Below, piece after piece: positions 1-8,909 of a stretch of DNA of 64,000 nt. A program made the position numbers and the translations under genes. The stretch covers positions 99,567-163,566 of the forward strand of contig NZ_MTLG01000008.1 in assembly GCF_002192695.1 (NCBI RefSeq). Direction: 5' to 3'. The notes below the pieces were generated by a model, which saw only the letters and a program-made list of their open reading frames with translations, was not told the DNA's origin and did no database searches. The first letter of the stretch is position 1, and each line of letters opens with the position of its first letter. This DNA is from Achromobacter xylosoxidans (GTDB lineage: Bacteria > Pseudomonadota > Gammaproteobacteria > Burkholderiales > Burkholderiaceae_B).

Positions 1-1
1 C

Positions 2-724
2 GCCAACCTGACCTTGGCGCAAAGCCACTACCGGCGCTCGGTGGAGCTGCAGGGCAAGGGCTTCGTCAGCCAACAGGCGCGCGACGAATCCGCCAGCACC
101 CTGAAGGTGCAGGAAGCCGCGGTGGCGCTGGCGCAGGCGCGGCTGGACAAGATGACGATCTCGGCGCCGTTCGGCGGCATTGCGGGCTTGCGCAGCGTGT
201 CGGTGGGCGACTACGTCAACCAGGGCCAGGACCTGGCCCCGCTGGAGGCGATCGACCCGCTCAAGGTGGACTTCCGCGTGCCCGAAATGTATTTGAGCAA
301 GGTGGGCGTGGGCCAGCCGCTGACGCTGCGCATGGACGCGCTGCCCGGCCAGGAGCGCCAGGGTGTGGTCTACGCGGTCAGCCCGCTGGTCGACGCGGGC
401 GGACGCTCCATCCTGCTGCGCGCCACGGTCGCCAACAAGGATGCGGTGCTGCGCCCGGGCATGTTCGCCCGCGTGCAGTTGCAGTTCAGCCAGGACAAGG
501 CGCTGGTCGCGCCGGAAGCCGCGCTGTCGCCCTCGGGCGCGACGCAGTACGTCTACCGGGTCAAGAACGGCGTGGCCGAGCGGCGCGAGGTCACCATCGG
601 CGAGCGCCGCGAAGGCCGCGTCGAGATCCTGACCGGGGTGGCGGCGGGCGACCAACTGGTGGTGTCGGGCTTGCAGCGGGTGACGGACGGCGCCGCGGTG
701 ACCGTTCTGGGCAACGGCGCGTGA
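2..724 (+). CDS. RND efflux periplasmic adaptor subunit (MFP/HlyD family), 5' truncated by window edge
   Basis: This is the C-terminal ~240 residues of a membrane-fusion protein that links an inner-membrane RND pump to an outer-membrane channel in the periplasm. Visible parts are the end of the alpha-hairpin, the returning lipoyl half (around 'PFGGIAGLRSVSVGDYV'), the beta-barrel and the membrane-proximal domain ending in 'VSGLQRVTDGAAV'. The frame is open to the left edge, so the true start lies outside; the TTG at 14 is only an internal leucine codon. The pump gene follows after 33 nt on the same strand, which supports an adaptor-pump operon. The substrate cannot be read from the sequence. 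Confidence 0.93.
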   Translation, partial: ANLTLAQSHYRRSVELQGKGFVSQQARDESASTLKVQEAAVALAQARLDKMTISAPFGGIAGLRSVSVGDYVNQGQDLAPLEAIDPLKVDFRVPEMYLSKVGVGQPLTLRMDALPGQERQGVVYAVSPLVDAGGRSILLRATVANKDAVLRPGMFARVQLQFSQDKALVAPEAALSPSGATQYVYRVKNGVAERREVTIGERREGRVEILTGVAAGDQLVVSGLQRVTDGAAVTVLGNGA

Positions 725-757
725 CGCCGGCCTTTTTCCATTTTTGGCGGTAGCGCA

Positions 758-3700
758 ATGCGTATCTCGGAAACCTGCATCAAGCGGCCGGTGTTCGCAT
801 CGGTCCTGTCGCTGATCATCGTGCTGATCGGCCTGATTTCGTATTCGCGCCTGACCGTGCGCGAATATCCGAAGATCGACGAGCCCATCGTCTCGGTGGA
901 CACCACCTACAAGGGCGCCTCGCCCGAGGTGATCGAGTCGCAGGTGACCAAGCCGCTGGAAGACCAGCTGGCCGGCATCGAGGGCGTGGACGTGATGACC
1001 TCGCGCAGCCGCTCGGAACGCAGCCTGATCAACATCAAGTTCAACCTGTCGCGCAATCCGGACGCCGCAGCCGCGGAAGTCCGCGACAAGGTCTCGCGCG
1101 CCCGCCGCTTCCTGCCAGACGAGATCGACGAACCCATCATCGGCAAGGTCGAGGCCGATTCCCAGCCCATTATCTACATCGCGGTCGAGTCCGGCTCGTA
1201 CTCGGCGATCCAGACCTCGGACTACATCAACCGCTACATCAAGACCCGTCTGTCGGTGCTGCCCGGCGCGGCCGAGGTGCGCGTCTTCGGCGAGCGCCTG
1301 CCGTCCATGCGCATCTACGTGGACCGCGACAAGCTGGCCGCCTACGGCCTGACCGTGCAGGACGTGGAGGCCGCGCTGCGCAGCCAGAACGTCGAGATCC
1401 CGGCCGGCCGCATCGAATCGCGCGCGCGCGAGTTCTCGGTGGTGTCTTCCACCGACCTGCAGACGCCGGCGCAATTCGAGAACGTGATCGTCGCCAACGT
1501 CAAAGGCTATCCGGTCCGCCTGCGCGACGTGTCCAACGTGGAGATCGCCGCCGCCAGCGACCGCGTGCTGTCGCGCTTCAACGGCAAGCCCGCCATCAAC
1601 ATCGGCGTGACGCGCCAGTCCACCGCCAACCCGCTGGAACTGTCCAAGGCCGCGCGCGAGGAAGTGGCGCGCCTGAACGAGAACCTGCCGGCCGGCATGA
1701 AGCTGAACATCGCCTACGACTCGTCGGTGTTCATCGAACGCTCCATCGATTCCGTGTTCCACACCATCGGCGAAGCCATCGTGCTGGTGGTGCTGGTGAT
1801 TTTCTTCTTCCTGCGCAACCTGCGCGCCAGCATCATCCCCATCGTCACCATCCCGGTGTCGCTGGTGGGCGCCTGCGCGTTGATGTACCTGTTCGGCTTT
1901 TCCATCAACACGCTGACGCTGCTGGCCATGGTGCTGGCCATCGGCCTGGTGGTGGACGACGCGATCGTGGTGCTGGAGAACATCTTCCGCCACATCGAAG
2001 AGGGCATGCCGCGCAAGGAGGCCGCGCTGCGCGGTTCGCGCGAGATCGGCTTCGCGGTGGTCGCCATGACCATGACCCTGGTCACCGTGTACGCGCCGCT
2101 GGCCTTCGCCACCGGCCGCACCGGGCGGCTGTTCATCGAATTCGCGTTGGCGCTGGCTGGCGCGGTGCTGGTGTCGGGCTTTGTGGCGCTGACGCTTACG
2201 CCCATGATGTGCTCGGTGCTGCTGCGCCACCAGAGCAGCCATAGCCGCTGGTACAACCTGATCGAAGGCTGGCTCAACGGCATGAGCAACGGCTACCGGC
2301 GCGCGCTGGGGGCGTCGCTGCGCCACCGCTGGCTGGTGGTGGCGATAGGCGTGGCGGTCGCGGCCGCGAGCGGGGTGCTGTTCAAGGTGGTCAAGAGCGA
2401 GCTGGCGCCCATCGAGGACCGCGGCGTGGTGTTCGGCATCGTCAGCTCGCCGGAAGGGGCGACGCTGAACTACACGCTGGAAAGCATGCTGGGCATCGAG
2501 AAGTTCTATTCCGACATCCCCGAGGCCAGCGGCAGCCAGGTGACCGTGGGCTTTCCCACCGTGACGGACGGCACCGCCATCCTGCGCCTGAAGCCCTGGG
2601 AAGAACGCAGCCGCAAGCAGCAGGCCATTACCCAGCAGCTGCAGCCGCAGTTCGCCTCGCTGCCCGGGGTGCGGGCGTTCCCGACCAATCCGCCGTCGCT
2701 GGGCCAGTCGGCCCGCTCCAAGCCGGTGGAATTCATCATCATGAGCCAGGCGTCCTACGCCGAGCTGTCGCGCCTGACCGAGGTGTTCCTGACCGAATTG
2801 CGCAAGTACCCGGGCCTGATCAACCTGGATACCGACCTGCGCCTGAACACGCCGGAACTGCGGGTGCGGGTGGACCGCGACAAGATGGCCGACGTGGGCG
2901 CCAACGTGGACACAGTGGGCCGCACCCTGGAGTCCATGCTGGGTGGCCGCCAGGTCACCCGCTACAAGGACGAAGGCGAACAGTACGACGTGATCGTGCA
3001 GGTGACGCCGCGCGACCGCGCCAATCCCACCGATATCTCGGGCATCTACGTGCGGGCGCGCGACGGCAGCATGGTGCAGCTGGACAACCTGCTGGGCGTG
3101 CACGAAGGCGTGTCGCCGCAGTCGCTGAACCACTTCAACCGCCTGCGCGCCGTGAAGATCGACGGCGCCGTGGCGCCGGGCTACGCGCTGGGCGAGGTCC
3201 TGGCGCACATGCACCAGGTGGCGCGCGATGTGCTGCCCAACACCATCGTGACCGACCTGGACGGCCAGTCGCGCGAGTTCCGCGATTCCTCCGGCAGCAT
3301 CTACCTGGTGTTCGCCATGGCGCTGGCCTTCATCTACCTGGTGTTGGCCGCGCAGTTCGAAAGCTGGCGCAATCCCTTCATCATCATGCTGTCGGTGCCG
3401 CTGTCCATGACCGGCGCGCTGCTGGCGCTGTGGTTGACCGGCGGCACACTGTCCATCTACAGCCAGATCGGCCTGATCACGCTGGTGGGGCTGATCACCA
3501 AGCACGGCATCCTGATCGTCGAATTCACCAACCAGCTGCGCGACGAGGGCAAGGAATTGTTCGATGCCGTCATCGAGGCCAGCGTGCTGCGCCTGCGGCC
3601 CATCCTGATGACCACGGGCGCCATGGTGCTGGGCACCGTGCCGCTGGCGCTGTCCACCGGCGCGGGGGCGGAATCGCGCCAGCAGATCGGCTGGGTTCTG

Positions 3701-3874
3701 GTGGGCGGGCTGATGCTGGGTACACTACTGACCTTGTTCGTCGTGCCGGTGGCCTATACCTTGATCGCCACCGCACGCAAGAAACCCGGCCAGGCCGGCA
3801 GCGCAGCGCATCACCCGGACCCCGCTCCGGCGCCGCGCGCGCAGCCCGCCTCGCCCGCCCAAGCGTCGGAATAA
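758..3874 (+). CDS. RND multidrug efflux permease (HAE-1 type)
   Basis: Inner-membrane proton-driven drug exporter of 1038 residues, the usual length for AcrB/MexB-like pumps. TM1 lies near residues 12-28. The first large periplasmic loop runs from about 30 to 335. The TM4 proton-relay motif 'GLVVDDAIVVLENI' places the paired aspartates at 400-401. A second half repeats the fold and carries the conserved TM10 lysine in 'LVGLITKHGILIVEF'. The C-terminal tail is Pro/Ala rich. The ATG follows the adaptor gene by 33 nt. The sequence resembles the MdtB/MexF side of the family as much as AcrB, so no symbol is given. Confidence 0.96.
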   Translation: MRISETCIKRPVFASVLSLIIVLIGLISYSRLTVREYPKIDEPIVSVDTTYKGASPEVIESQVTKPLEDQLAGIEGVDVMTSRSRSERSLINIKFNLSRNPDAAAAEVRDKVSRARRFLPDEIDEPIIGKVEADSQPIIYIAVESGSYSAIQTSDYINRYIKTRLSVLPGAAEVRVFGERLPSMRIYVDRDKLAAYGLTVQDVEAALRSQNVEIPAGRIESRAREFSVVSSTDLQTPAQFENVIVANVKGYPVRLRDVSNVEIAAASDRVLSRFNGKPAINIGVTRQSTANPLELSKAAREEVARLNENLPAGMKLNIAYDSSVFIERSIDSVFHTIGEAIVLVVLVIFFFLRNLRASIIPIVTIPVSLVGACALMYLFGFSINTLTLLAMVLAIGLVVDDAIVVLENIFRHIEEGMPRKEAALRGSREIGFAVVAMTMTLVTVYAPLAFATGRTGRLFIEFALALAGAVLVSGFVALTLTPMMCSVLLRHQSSHSRWYNLIEGWLNGMSNGYRRALGASLRHRWLVVAIGVAVAAASGVLFKVVKSELAPIEDRGVVFGIVSSPEGATLNYTLESMLGIEKFYSDIPEASGSQVTVGFPTVTDGTAILRLKPWEERSRKQQAITQQLQPQFASLPGVRAFPTNPPSLGQSARSKPVEFIIMSQASYAELSRLTEVFLTELRKYPGLINLDTDLRLNTPELRVRVDRDKMADVGANVDTVGRTLESMLGGRQVTRYKDEGEQYDVIVQVTPRDRANPTDISGIYVRARDGSMVQLDNLLGVHEGVSPQSLNHFNRLRAVKIDGAVAPGYALGEVLAHMHQVARDVLPNTIVTDLDGQSREFRDSSGSIYLVFAMALAFIYLVLAAQFESWRNPFIIMLSVPLSMTGALLALWLTGGTLSIYSQIGLITLVGLITKHGILIVEFTNQLRDEGKELFDAVIEASVLRLRPILMTTGAMVLGTVPLALSTGAGAESRQQIGWVLVGGLMLGTLLTLFVVPVAYTLIATARKKPGQAGSAAHHPDPAPAPRAQPASPAQASE

Positions 3875-3877
3875 GTT

Positions 3878-4600
3878 ATGCGCCAGATCATCTTTGACAC
3901 TGAAACCACCGGACTGGACCCTGCCCAGGGCCATCGCATCGTCGAGATCGGCTGCGTGGAAATGGTCAACCGGATGAGCACCGGCAACAACCTGCACATC
4001 TACCTGAACCCGGACCGCGACAGCGACCCCGAGGCCTTGGCGGTGCACGGCCTGACCACGGAATTCCTGTCCGACAAGCCGCGCTTCGCCGATGTGGCGG
4101 ACGAATTCGTCAAGTTCATCCAGGGCGCCGAGCTGATCGCGCACAACGCGGCGTTCGACGTCAAGTTCTTCAACGCCGAACTCGCCAAGACCGGGCGCGG
4201 CCCGGTCACCGACTACTGCGAGACGGTCACCGACTCGCTGCTGCACGCGCGTTCGCTGTTCCCCGGCAAGCGCAATTCGCTGGACGCGCTGTGCGACCGC
4301 TTTGGCATCTCCAACGCCCACCGCACGCTGCACGGCGCATTGCTGGACTCGCAGCTCCTGGCGGAAGTCTGGCTGGCCATGACCCGCGGCCAGGATGCGC
4401 TGCTGATCGACGTGGACGACGGCGCCAGCGCTGGCGGCAATGGCGTCGAGCTGGCCCGCTTCGACGCGTCGGGCCTGCCCGTGATCAAGGCCAGCGAGGC
4501 GGAACTGGCCGAGCATGAAACCTATCTCGCCGCCCTGGACAAGTCCGTGGGCGGGGAGTGCACTTGGCGCAAGATCGACGCGCCGGTGGCGGCCGCTTAA
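3878..4600 (+). CDS. dnaQ: DNA polymerase III epsilon subunit (3'-5' proofreading exonuclease)
   Basis: This DEDDh exonuclease removes misincorporated nucleotides within the Pol III core. All catalytic motifs are intact: ExoI 'FDTETTG' with D7 and E9, ExoII 'AHNAAFD' with D94, and ExoIII 'HGALLD' with H152 and D157. At 240 residues it matches DnaQ. The C-terminal 60 residues would be the alpha-subunit-binding tail. The start lies only 3 nt after the pump stop codon, an unusual neighbour; dnaQ is commonly near rnhA. The gene may therefore share transcripts with the efflux operon unless an internal promoter exists within the pump gene. Confidence 0.95.
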   Translation: MRQIIFDTETTGLDPAQGHRIVEIGCVEMVNRMSTGNNLHIYLNPDRDSDPEALAVHGLTTEFLSDKPRFADVADEFVKFIQGAELIAHNAAFDVKFFNAELAKTGRGPVTDYCETVTDSLLHARSLFPGKRNSLDALCDRFGISNAHRTLHGALLDSQLLAEVWLAMTRGQDALLIDVDDGASAGGNGVELARFDASGLPVIKASEAELAEHETYLAALDKSVGGECTWRKIDAPVAAA

Positions 4601-4617
4601 AGTTTTTTCGAGGCGAC

Positions 4618-4647
4618 TTGCACACGTTCAAAAAAACGTGCTAATAT
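4618..4647 (+). promoter_or_regulatory. Promoter of tRNA-Val
   Basis: A -35 TTGCAC at 4618-4623 and a -10 TAATAT at 4642-4647 are separated by 18 nt and sit 13 nt before the tRNA. An inverted repeat CACGTT/AACGTG (4623-4628, 4635-4640) occupies the spacer. The same GTGCTA-TAnT pattern recurs in the repeats at the right edge of the window. Confidence 0.7.
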
Positions 4648-4660
4648 TTCGCCTCTTTCG

Positions 4661-4735
4661 GGGTGGTTAGCTCAGTGGTAGAGCACTGCCTTCACACGGC
4701 AGGGGTCACTGGTTCGAACCCAGTACTACCCACCA
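4661..4735 (+). tRNA. tRNA-Val (anticodon CAC)
   Basis: The 75-nt cloverleaf is complete. The acceptor GGGTGGT pairs with ACTACCC (one G-T pair). The D stem is GCTC/GAGC. The anticodon stem CTGCC/GGCAG encloses the loop TTCACAC with CAC at 4693-4695, which reads the valine codon GUG. The T arm contains GGTTCGAACC and the 3' CCA is encoded at 4733-4735. It is a single gene with its own promoter and a terminator about 80 nt downstream. Confidence 0.97.
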
Positions 4736-4814
4736 AAGACCCTTGGAAGATGACGTAAGCCCCAGGCTTATCGTTGTCGGCGTACCAAGGTCAAAAAAAA
4801 GACGCAACGCAAAC

Positions 4815-4846
4815 AAAGCCAACCGCGAGGTTGGCTTTTTTGTTTT
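4815..4846 (+). terminator. Intrinsic terminator after tRNA-Val
   Basis: A 10-bp stem AAAGCCAACC/GGTTGGCTTT closes a GCGA tetraloop and runs into a T-rich tract (TTTTTTGTTTT). It lies 80 nt beyond the tRNA 3' end with no gene between. Confidence 0.85.
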
Positions 4847-5057
4847 GCGGGATCAGAACATTGAGCACGCCTTCGAATCCGGGCGCTTTGCATATGGCGC
4901 GCAAGCCATTGCGCTGAACCGTCCCTTTCATTACGCTTAGCTTGATTTGACGCAAGCGGACTCTCGTCGATTGAGCCGCGTCGCATGCAAGCCTGACTAT
5001 CATTGATAACAATGGCTTTGGCCCGTGGGGCCAGGCGTAGGCGAACAGGAGAAGGTC
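4847..5057. other. Intergenic stretch ahead of the small membrane protein
   Basis: No convincing gene is seen. It holds an inverted repeat CATTG-ATAA-CAATG at 5001-5014, about 45 nt before the next start codon, which could be part of that gene's promoter or an operator. Confidence 0.3.
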
Positions 5058-5225
5058 ATGTCCGAGCACACCACTACCATGTTGATCATCATCGGCGCCG
5101 GGGTGGCGCTCATGCTGATCGGCTTCGGGCTGCGCGACCGCAATCTCGGCATGGGGCTGATGGGCATAGGCCTGATCACGGCCCTGGGCACGATCATCTA
5201 CAAGGCCTACATCACCTTCTACTGA
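5058..5225 (+). CDS. Small membrane protein, 55 aa, unknown function
   Basis: The ATG at 5058 is preceded by a strong ribosome site (AGGAGAAGG) and is preferred over a GTG at 5025. The product has two hydrophobic segments (about residues 8-22 and 30-49) joined by a charged turn 'LRDRNLG', giving a predicted two-helix inner-membrane hairpin. Glycines are regularly spaced in both helices. I do not recognise a family. It converges with the DUF188 gene, whose stop lies 14 nt away. Confidence 0.7.
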   Translation: MSEHTTTMLIIIGAGVALMLIGFGLRDRNLGMGLMGIGLITALGTIIYKAYITFY

Positions 5226-5239
5226 CCGCCTGCCGCGGT

Positions 5240-5704
5240 TCAGTTCTTCTGCGCATTGCGCGCCGCGCGCGCCAGCAGGCTGTCCAGCTGATTGGCGAAA
5301 GCCTTGCGGTCGGCCTGGCTGAACGAAGCCGGGCCGCCGGTATCCACGCCGCTGGCCCGCAATTCTTCCATCATGTCCCGCAACGCCAGCCGTTCCCGGA
5401 TGGTTTCCGGCGAGTAGCGCTCGCCGCGCGGATTCAGGGCCATCGCGCCTTTTTCCAGGACTTGAGCGGCCAGCGGGATGTCGCCGGTGATTACCAGGTC
5501 GTCCTTGGCCGCGCGTTCGGCGATGTGGGCGTCGGCGACATCGAAGCCGCGCGGCACCTGCACCGCGCGGATCAACGGCGAGGGCGGGGTGTAAAGCATC
5601 TGGTTGGCCACTAGCGTCAGCGGCACCTGCCAGCGCTGGGCGGCGCGGAACAGGATGTCCTTGATGACCGCGGGGCAGGCGTCCGCATCGACCCAGATGT
5701 GCAT
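5240..5704 (-). CDS. YaiI/YqxD family protein (DUF188)
   Basis: The 154-residue protein begins '[18 protein letters not shown]', the hallmark N-terminus of this widespread PIN-like-fold family. The conserved '[11 protein letters not shown]' segment follows near residue 70, with conserved acidic residues as in nucleases. Biochemical function is not established. The stop is close to the convergent small membrane protein. An 88-aa gene ends 4 nt upstream of its start, so both probably form one minus-strand transcript. Confidence 0.88.
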   Translation of the reverse strand: MHIWVDADACPAVIKDILFRAAQRWQVPLTLVANQMLYTPPSPLIRAVQVPRGFDVADAHIAERAAKDDLVITGDIPLAAQVLEKGAMALNPRGERYSPETIRERLALRDMMEELRASGVDTGGPASFSQADRKAFANQLDSLLARAARNAQKN

Positions 5705-5708
5705 GCGC

Positions 5709-5975
5709 TTACTTGTCCAGCGCGTTTTGCAGCACTTCGGCCACGATGTCGTTGGTGGACACGCCGCGCTCGGCCGCCAGGGCGCGCAGCTTGTCGGCGT
5801 GGGCCTGCGACAGCTTCAAGGGGAACGGCACCAGGCCGGCGGCCTGGTCGAGCTTGCGCTGTTCGCGGCGGTCGGGCGCTTGCGAGGCGGCGCCGAAGCG
5901 GTCCGGCGTGGCCGCTTGCTTGAGTTGGCCGGCCAGCTTCAGGGCCTGGTTTTTCTGCAGATCGAATTTATTCAT
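5709..5975 (-). CDS. Hypothetical protein, 88 aa
   Basis: A start at 5975 ('[12 protein letters not shown]') is chosen because AGGAA lies just upstream; an in-frame start 8 codons earlier lacks one. The protein is soluble, charged and mostly helical by composition. Its C-terminal half '[20 protein letters not shown]' looks like a ribbon-helix-helix or small helical DNA-binding segment, but I cannot assign a family. It lies 4 nt upstream of the DUF188 gene on the same strand. Confidence 0.65.
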   Translation of the reverse strand: MNKFDLQKNQALKLAGQLKQAATPDRFGAASQAPDRREQRKLDQAAGLVPFPLKLSQAHADKLRALAAERGVSTNDIVAEVLQNALDK

Positions 5976-6017
5976 GGGAATTCCTGGTAGGGAGCGCAAT
6001 CATAAGCGCAACCGGCT

Positions 6018-7517
6018 TCAGTGCGGTTTGCCTTGCTCGAGCTTGGCCAGCCCTTCCTGGGCGCCGTCGTGCAGCGGCACGGTCAGCCCGCGGCGGGCGG
6101 TCGCCAGGCCCACCTGCGCGCCCTGGGCCGATCCGGCGGCCAGCAGGTCCTGCCCGGTCACGTAGACCGCGCGCACGATCACCAGGGCCTCGTCGCGGGT
6201 CAGGTCGGCGGTGGTGAGCAGCAGCGCCGCCATGCCCACGGTGGGGATCGGCTCCAGCTGGTTGGGATAGGTGCCGGCAGCGATGTCCAGCGGCATCAGC
6301 GCGTTGTCTTCCGCCGCCGTCAGCGTCTTGATGGCGGCGGGGTCCAGCGGCAGCAGCTTCAGGCGCGCCTGGGTCAAGGCGTCGCGCAGGGGCGTGGCCG
6401 GCACGCCTATGACCTGGGCGGCGGCGTCGACCGCGCCGGAGTTCAAGGCCGGCAGCGATTCGGTGAACGGCGTGTCGGCCACGGTGTAGTCGCGGCCGGC
6501 CTGCAGGCCGTGGGCGGCCAGCACCGTTTCCAGCGTGGCGCGCACCGCCGAGCCTTCCGGCCCGAGGGCGATGGTCTTGCCCTTGAGGTCGCGCACGCCG
6601 CGCAGGGAGGCATCGTCGCGCACCACGATGTGGACCAGTTCCGGATACAGGCTGCCCAAGGCGCGCAGGCCGGTGAACGGACCCTGGCCCGCGAACGGCC
6701 CCTTGCCGTCGTAGGCGAGCCGCGCCGTGTCGGCCTGGGCCAGCCCCACCACCGCGTCGCCGCTGCGCAGCAGCGCGATGTTCTCGGCGCCGCCGCCCGT
6801 GATCAGCGGCGAGACCCGGATCTGCTGCTTGCGCGCCACGTCGCTCAGGGCGCGCGCGAACGCCACGTATTCGCCGCGGTCCGGGCCGCCGGCCAGCGGG
6901 TAGCCCTGTTGCATGCGGGCCAGGCGGCCGTTGATGCGCGCCACCGAGCGCTCCAGTTCCTGCTGCACCACGTGCTGCGCGGTGCTGGAGGCGCTGTAGG
7001 AGACCGAATGGGTAATCTGGTCCAGCGTGTCCAGCAGTTGGCGCGTGACGGGCGGCGGCGCGCCAGTGTCCAGGTTGGGCGCCTCTGCCGCTTTGAAACC
7101 GGCGGGCGTGACGAGCTTCCAGTCGTCGCCCTCCTGGCGGTAGATGGCGCTGGCATGCGCGACGATGCGGTCGCCGGCCTGGTTGCCGCCGGATTTCACG
7201 CCGCTGATGCTGCGCGGGCCTGCGCCCAGCAGCGTGACCAGCGCGGCGGCGCCGGGCTGGTCCCAGGCGCCCAGGGTGATGTTGCGCGCCAGATCCAGTT
7301 CGACGTCGTAATAGACCACGCGGCGGGTTTCACCCGCCGGGGCGCTGCTGTCCGAGGCCGAGCCCATGCGCTTGAGCTCGGCGATGCGGAACAGGTCCGC
7401 GCCGTACGCGGTCGCCAGGCTGCGTTCGACGTCGGCGCGCAGCACGTCGGTATCCGGCGCGCGGCCGCAGGCCGCCAGCACCAGGCAGAGGCTCAGAATG
7501 ATGAGACGTTTGAACAT
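6018..7517 (-). CDS. TAXI-family solute-binding lipoprotein with N-terminal extension
   Basis: The 499-residue product starts with a lipoprotein signal (lipobox LAAC, Cys17), so it should be membrane-anchored in the periplasm. Residues from about 180 to 430 resemble TAXI/TRAP binding proteins ('SPLITGGGAENIALLRSG', then 'LKGKTIALGPEGSAV'). Residues 20-150 form an extra domain not usual for the ~320-residue family. The ATG at 7517 has a GGGAGG site and sits 2 nt after the gltS stop, so the two are co-transcribed. No TRAP membrane subunits are nearby. It may deliver substrate to, or sense substrate for, the symporter; this is inference. Confidence 0.8.
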   Translation of the reverse strand: MFKRLIILSLCLVLAACGRAPDTDVLRADVERSLATAYGADLFRIAELKRMGSASDSSAPAGETRRVVYYDVELDLARNITLGAWDQPGAAALVTLLGAGPRSISGVKSGGNQAGDRIVAHASAIYRQEGDDWKLVTPAGFKAAEAPNLDTGAPPPVTRQLLDTLDQITHSVSYSASSTAQHVVQQELERSVARINGRLARMQQGYPLAGGPDRGEYVAFARALSDVARKQQIRVSPLITGGGAENIALLRSGDAVVGLAQADTARLAYDGKGPFAGQGPFTGLRALGSLYPELVHIVVRDDASLRGVRDLKGKTIALGPEGSAVRATLETVLAAHGLQAGRDYTVADTPFTESLPALNSGAVDAAAQVIGVPATPLRDALTQARLKLLPLDPAAIKTLTAAEDNALMPLDIAAGTYPNQLEPIPTVGMAALLLTTADLTRDEALVIVRAVYVTGQDLLAAGSAQGAQVGLATARRGLTVPLHDGAQEGLAKLEQGKPH

Positions 7518-7519
7518 GG

Positions 7520-8728
7520 TCACATCCCTCCCACGAATGGCAAGGAGATCAGCGAGGTCAGCACGATCACGTTCAGGATGTCGACCAGGAAGGCGCCGGT
7601 GACCGGCACGACGATGAACGCTTCCGGCGCCGGGCCGTGTCGCCGCGTCAGCGCCTGCATGTTGGCGATGGCGGTGGCCGTCGCGCCCAGCGCGAAGCCG
7701 CAGAACGCGGCCGACATGATGGCCGCCTCGTAGTCGCGCTTGAGCATGCGGAACACCACCCACGCGGCATACAGCGCGCACACCAGGGTCTGCACCGCCA
7801 GCATCAGCGCCAGCGGGCCCGCCAGGCGCGCCACGCTGGACAGGTCCAGCGTCATCATGGTCATGCCCAGGAAGAGCGACAGGGAGATGGTGCCGATGAT
7901 CTCGGTGGCGCGATCGTCCAGCTTCAGGCCCAGCTTTTCGCCGCCGTTGCGAATGAGCACGCCCGTTGCCAGGCACCACAGGAAGTTGGGCAGGCTGACC
8001 GGGGCGTCCTCGACCAGCGCGGCCAGGTAGCCGCCGACCACCAGGCAGACCAGCGCGGCGGTCAGGGACACGATGTAGGAGCCGGCGGAGGACGCGGGCG
8101 CGTTTTCCATCAGGTCCGCAGGCTCATGGCCATCGCCGGGCACGTGGTCCAGGCTGCCGGCCAGCTTGTGCCGCCGCATCAGCCATTCGGCCACCGGCCC
8201 GCCCACCACGCCGCCCAGCACCAGCCCCAGGGTGGCGGCGGTCATTGCCAGCGCCATCACGTCCTGGATGTTGTTGAAGTCGGCGAAGCGCGTGGCGTAG
8301 GCCGCGCCCGTGCCATGCCCGCCCACCAGCGTGATGGTGCCGCCCAGGAGGCCCATCAGCGGATGCATGTCCAGCAGCCAGGCCATGCCCAGCCCCACGG
8401 CGTTTTGCAGCACCAGGAACGGGATCAGGGCCAGCAGGAAGGCGATCAGCCTGGGGCCGCCCTTGGCTAGCAGCTTCAGGTTGGCGGTCAGGCCGATGCT
8501 GCCGAAGAACAGCAGCAACAAGGTCGGCTTGATGCTGGTTTCCAGCGAGACGGACACGCCGCCCCAGGTGGACAGCAAGTAGGCCAGCACGGCGAACAGC
8601 AGGCCGCCCACGATGGGGTCGGGAATGCTGTAGCGGGCGAGGACGCCGATCCGGGTGGTGAGCACGCGTCCGATGACCAGGACGAGGCAGCATGCCAGCA
8701 GTGATTGAACGGGCGTAAGCGAGATCAT
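7520..8728 (-). CDS. gltS: Sodium/glutamate symporter
   Basis: The 402-residue polytopic membrane protein has the two inverted halves of the ESS family. A glycine-rich re-entrant loop 'TITLVGGHGTGAAYATRF' lies near residue 140, and the N-terminal 'YSIPDPIVGGLLFAVLAYL' is typical of GltS. It imports glutamate with sodium. It is the first gene of a two-gene minus-strand operon with the TAXI lipoprotein. The 181-nt stretch before its start shows no gene and should hold the promoter. Confidence 0.93.
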   Translation of the reverse strand: MISLTPVQSLLACCLVLVIGRVLTTRIGVLARYSIPDPIVGGLLFAVLAYLLSTWGGVSVSLETSIKPTLLLLFFGSIGLTANLKLLAKGGPRLIAFLLALIPFLVLQNAVGLGMAWLLDMHPLMGLLGGTITLVGGHGTGAAYATRFADFNNIQDVMALAMTAATLGLVLGGVVGGPVAEWLMRRHKLAGSLDHVPGDGHEPADLMENAPASSAGSYIVSLTAALVCLVVGGYLAALVEDAPVSLPNFLWCLATGVLIRNGGEKLGLKLDDRATEIIGTISLSLFLGMTMMTLDLSSVARLAGPLALMLAVQTLVCALYAAWVVFRMLKRDYEAAIMSAAFCGFALGATATAIANMQALTRRHGPAPEAFIVVPVTGAFLVDILNVIVLTSLISLPFVGGM

Positions 8729-8909
8729 AGGTACCTTTGCACCCTGTCAGGGCACGGTGAACTTTCTGGCTGTTTGAACCCTGCCGCCTCACACGGACTG
8801 AGGCTTATGTTACGTCCGCCGCGCGGGCGGTGTACATGGGGGCAGGGGGAGGCGGCGCGCGGCGCGGGGCCGGGCGGGCGGTAGGCCGCGGCAGTTGCGG
8901 CCGGGGCGG

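Noticed and set aside
6021..7733. Long plus-strand reading frame (570 codons) opposite the TAXI and gltS genes
   Set aside because: Its residues are Arg/Gly/Ala/Gln-rich with no domain; it mirrors real genes in a high-GC region.
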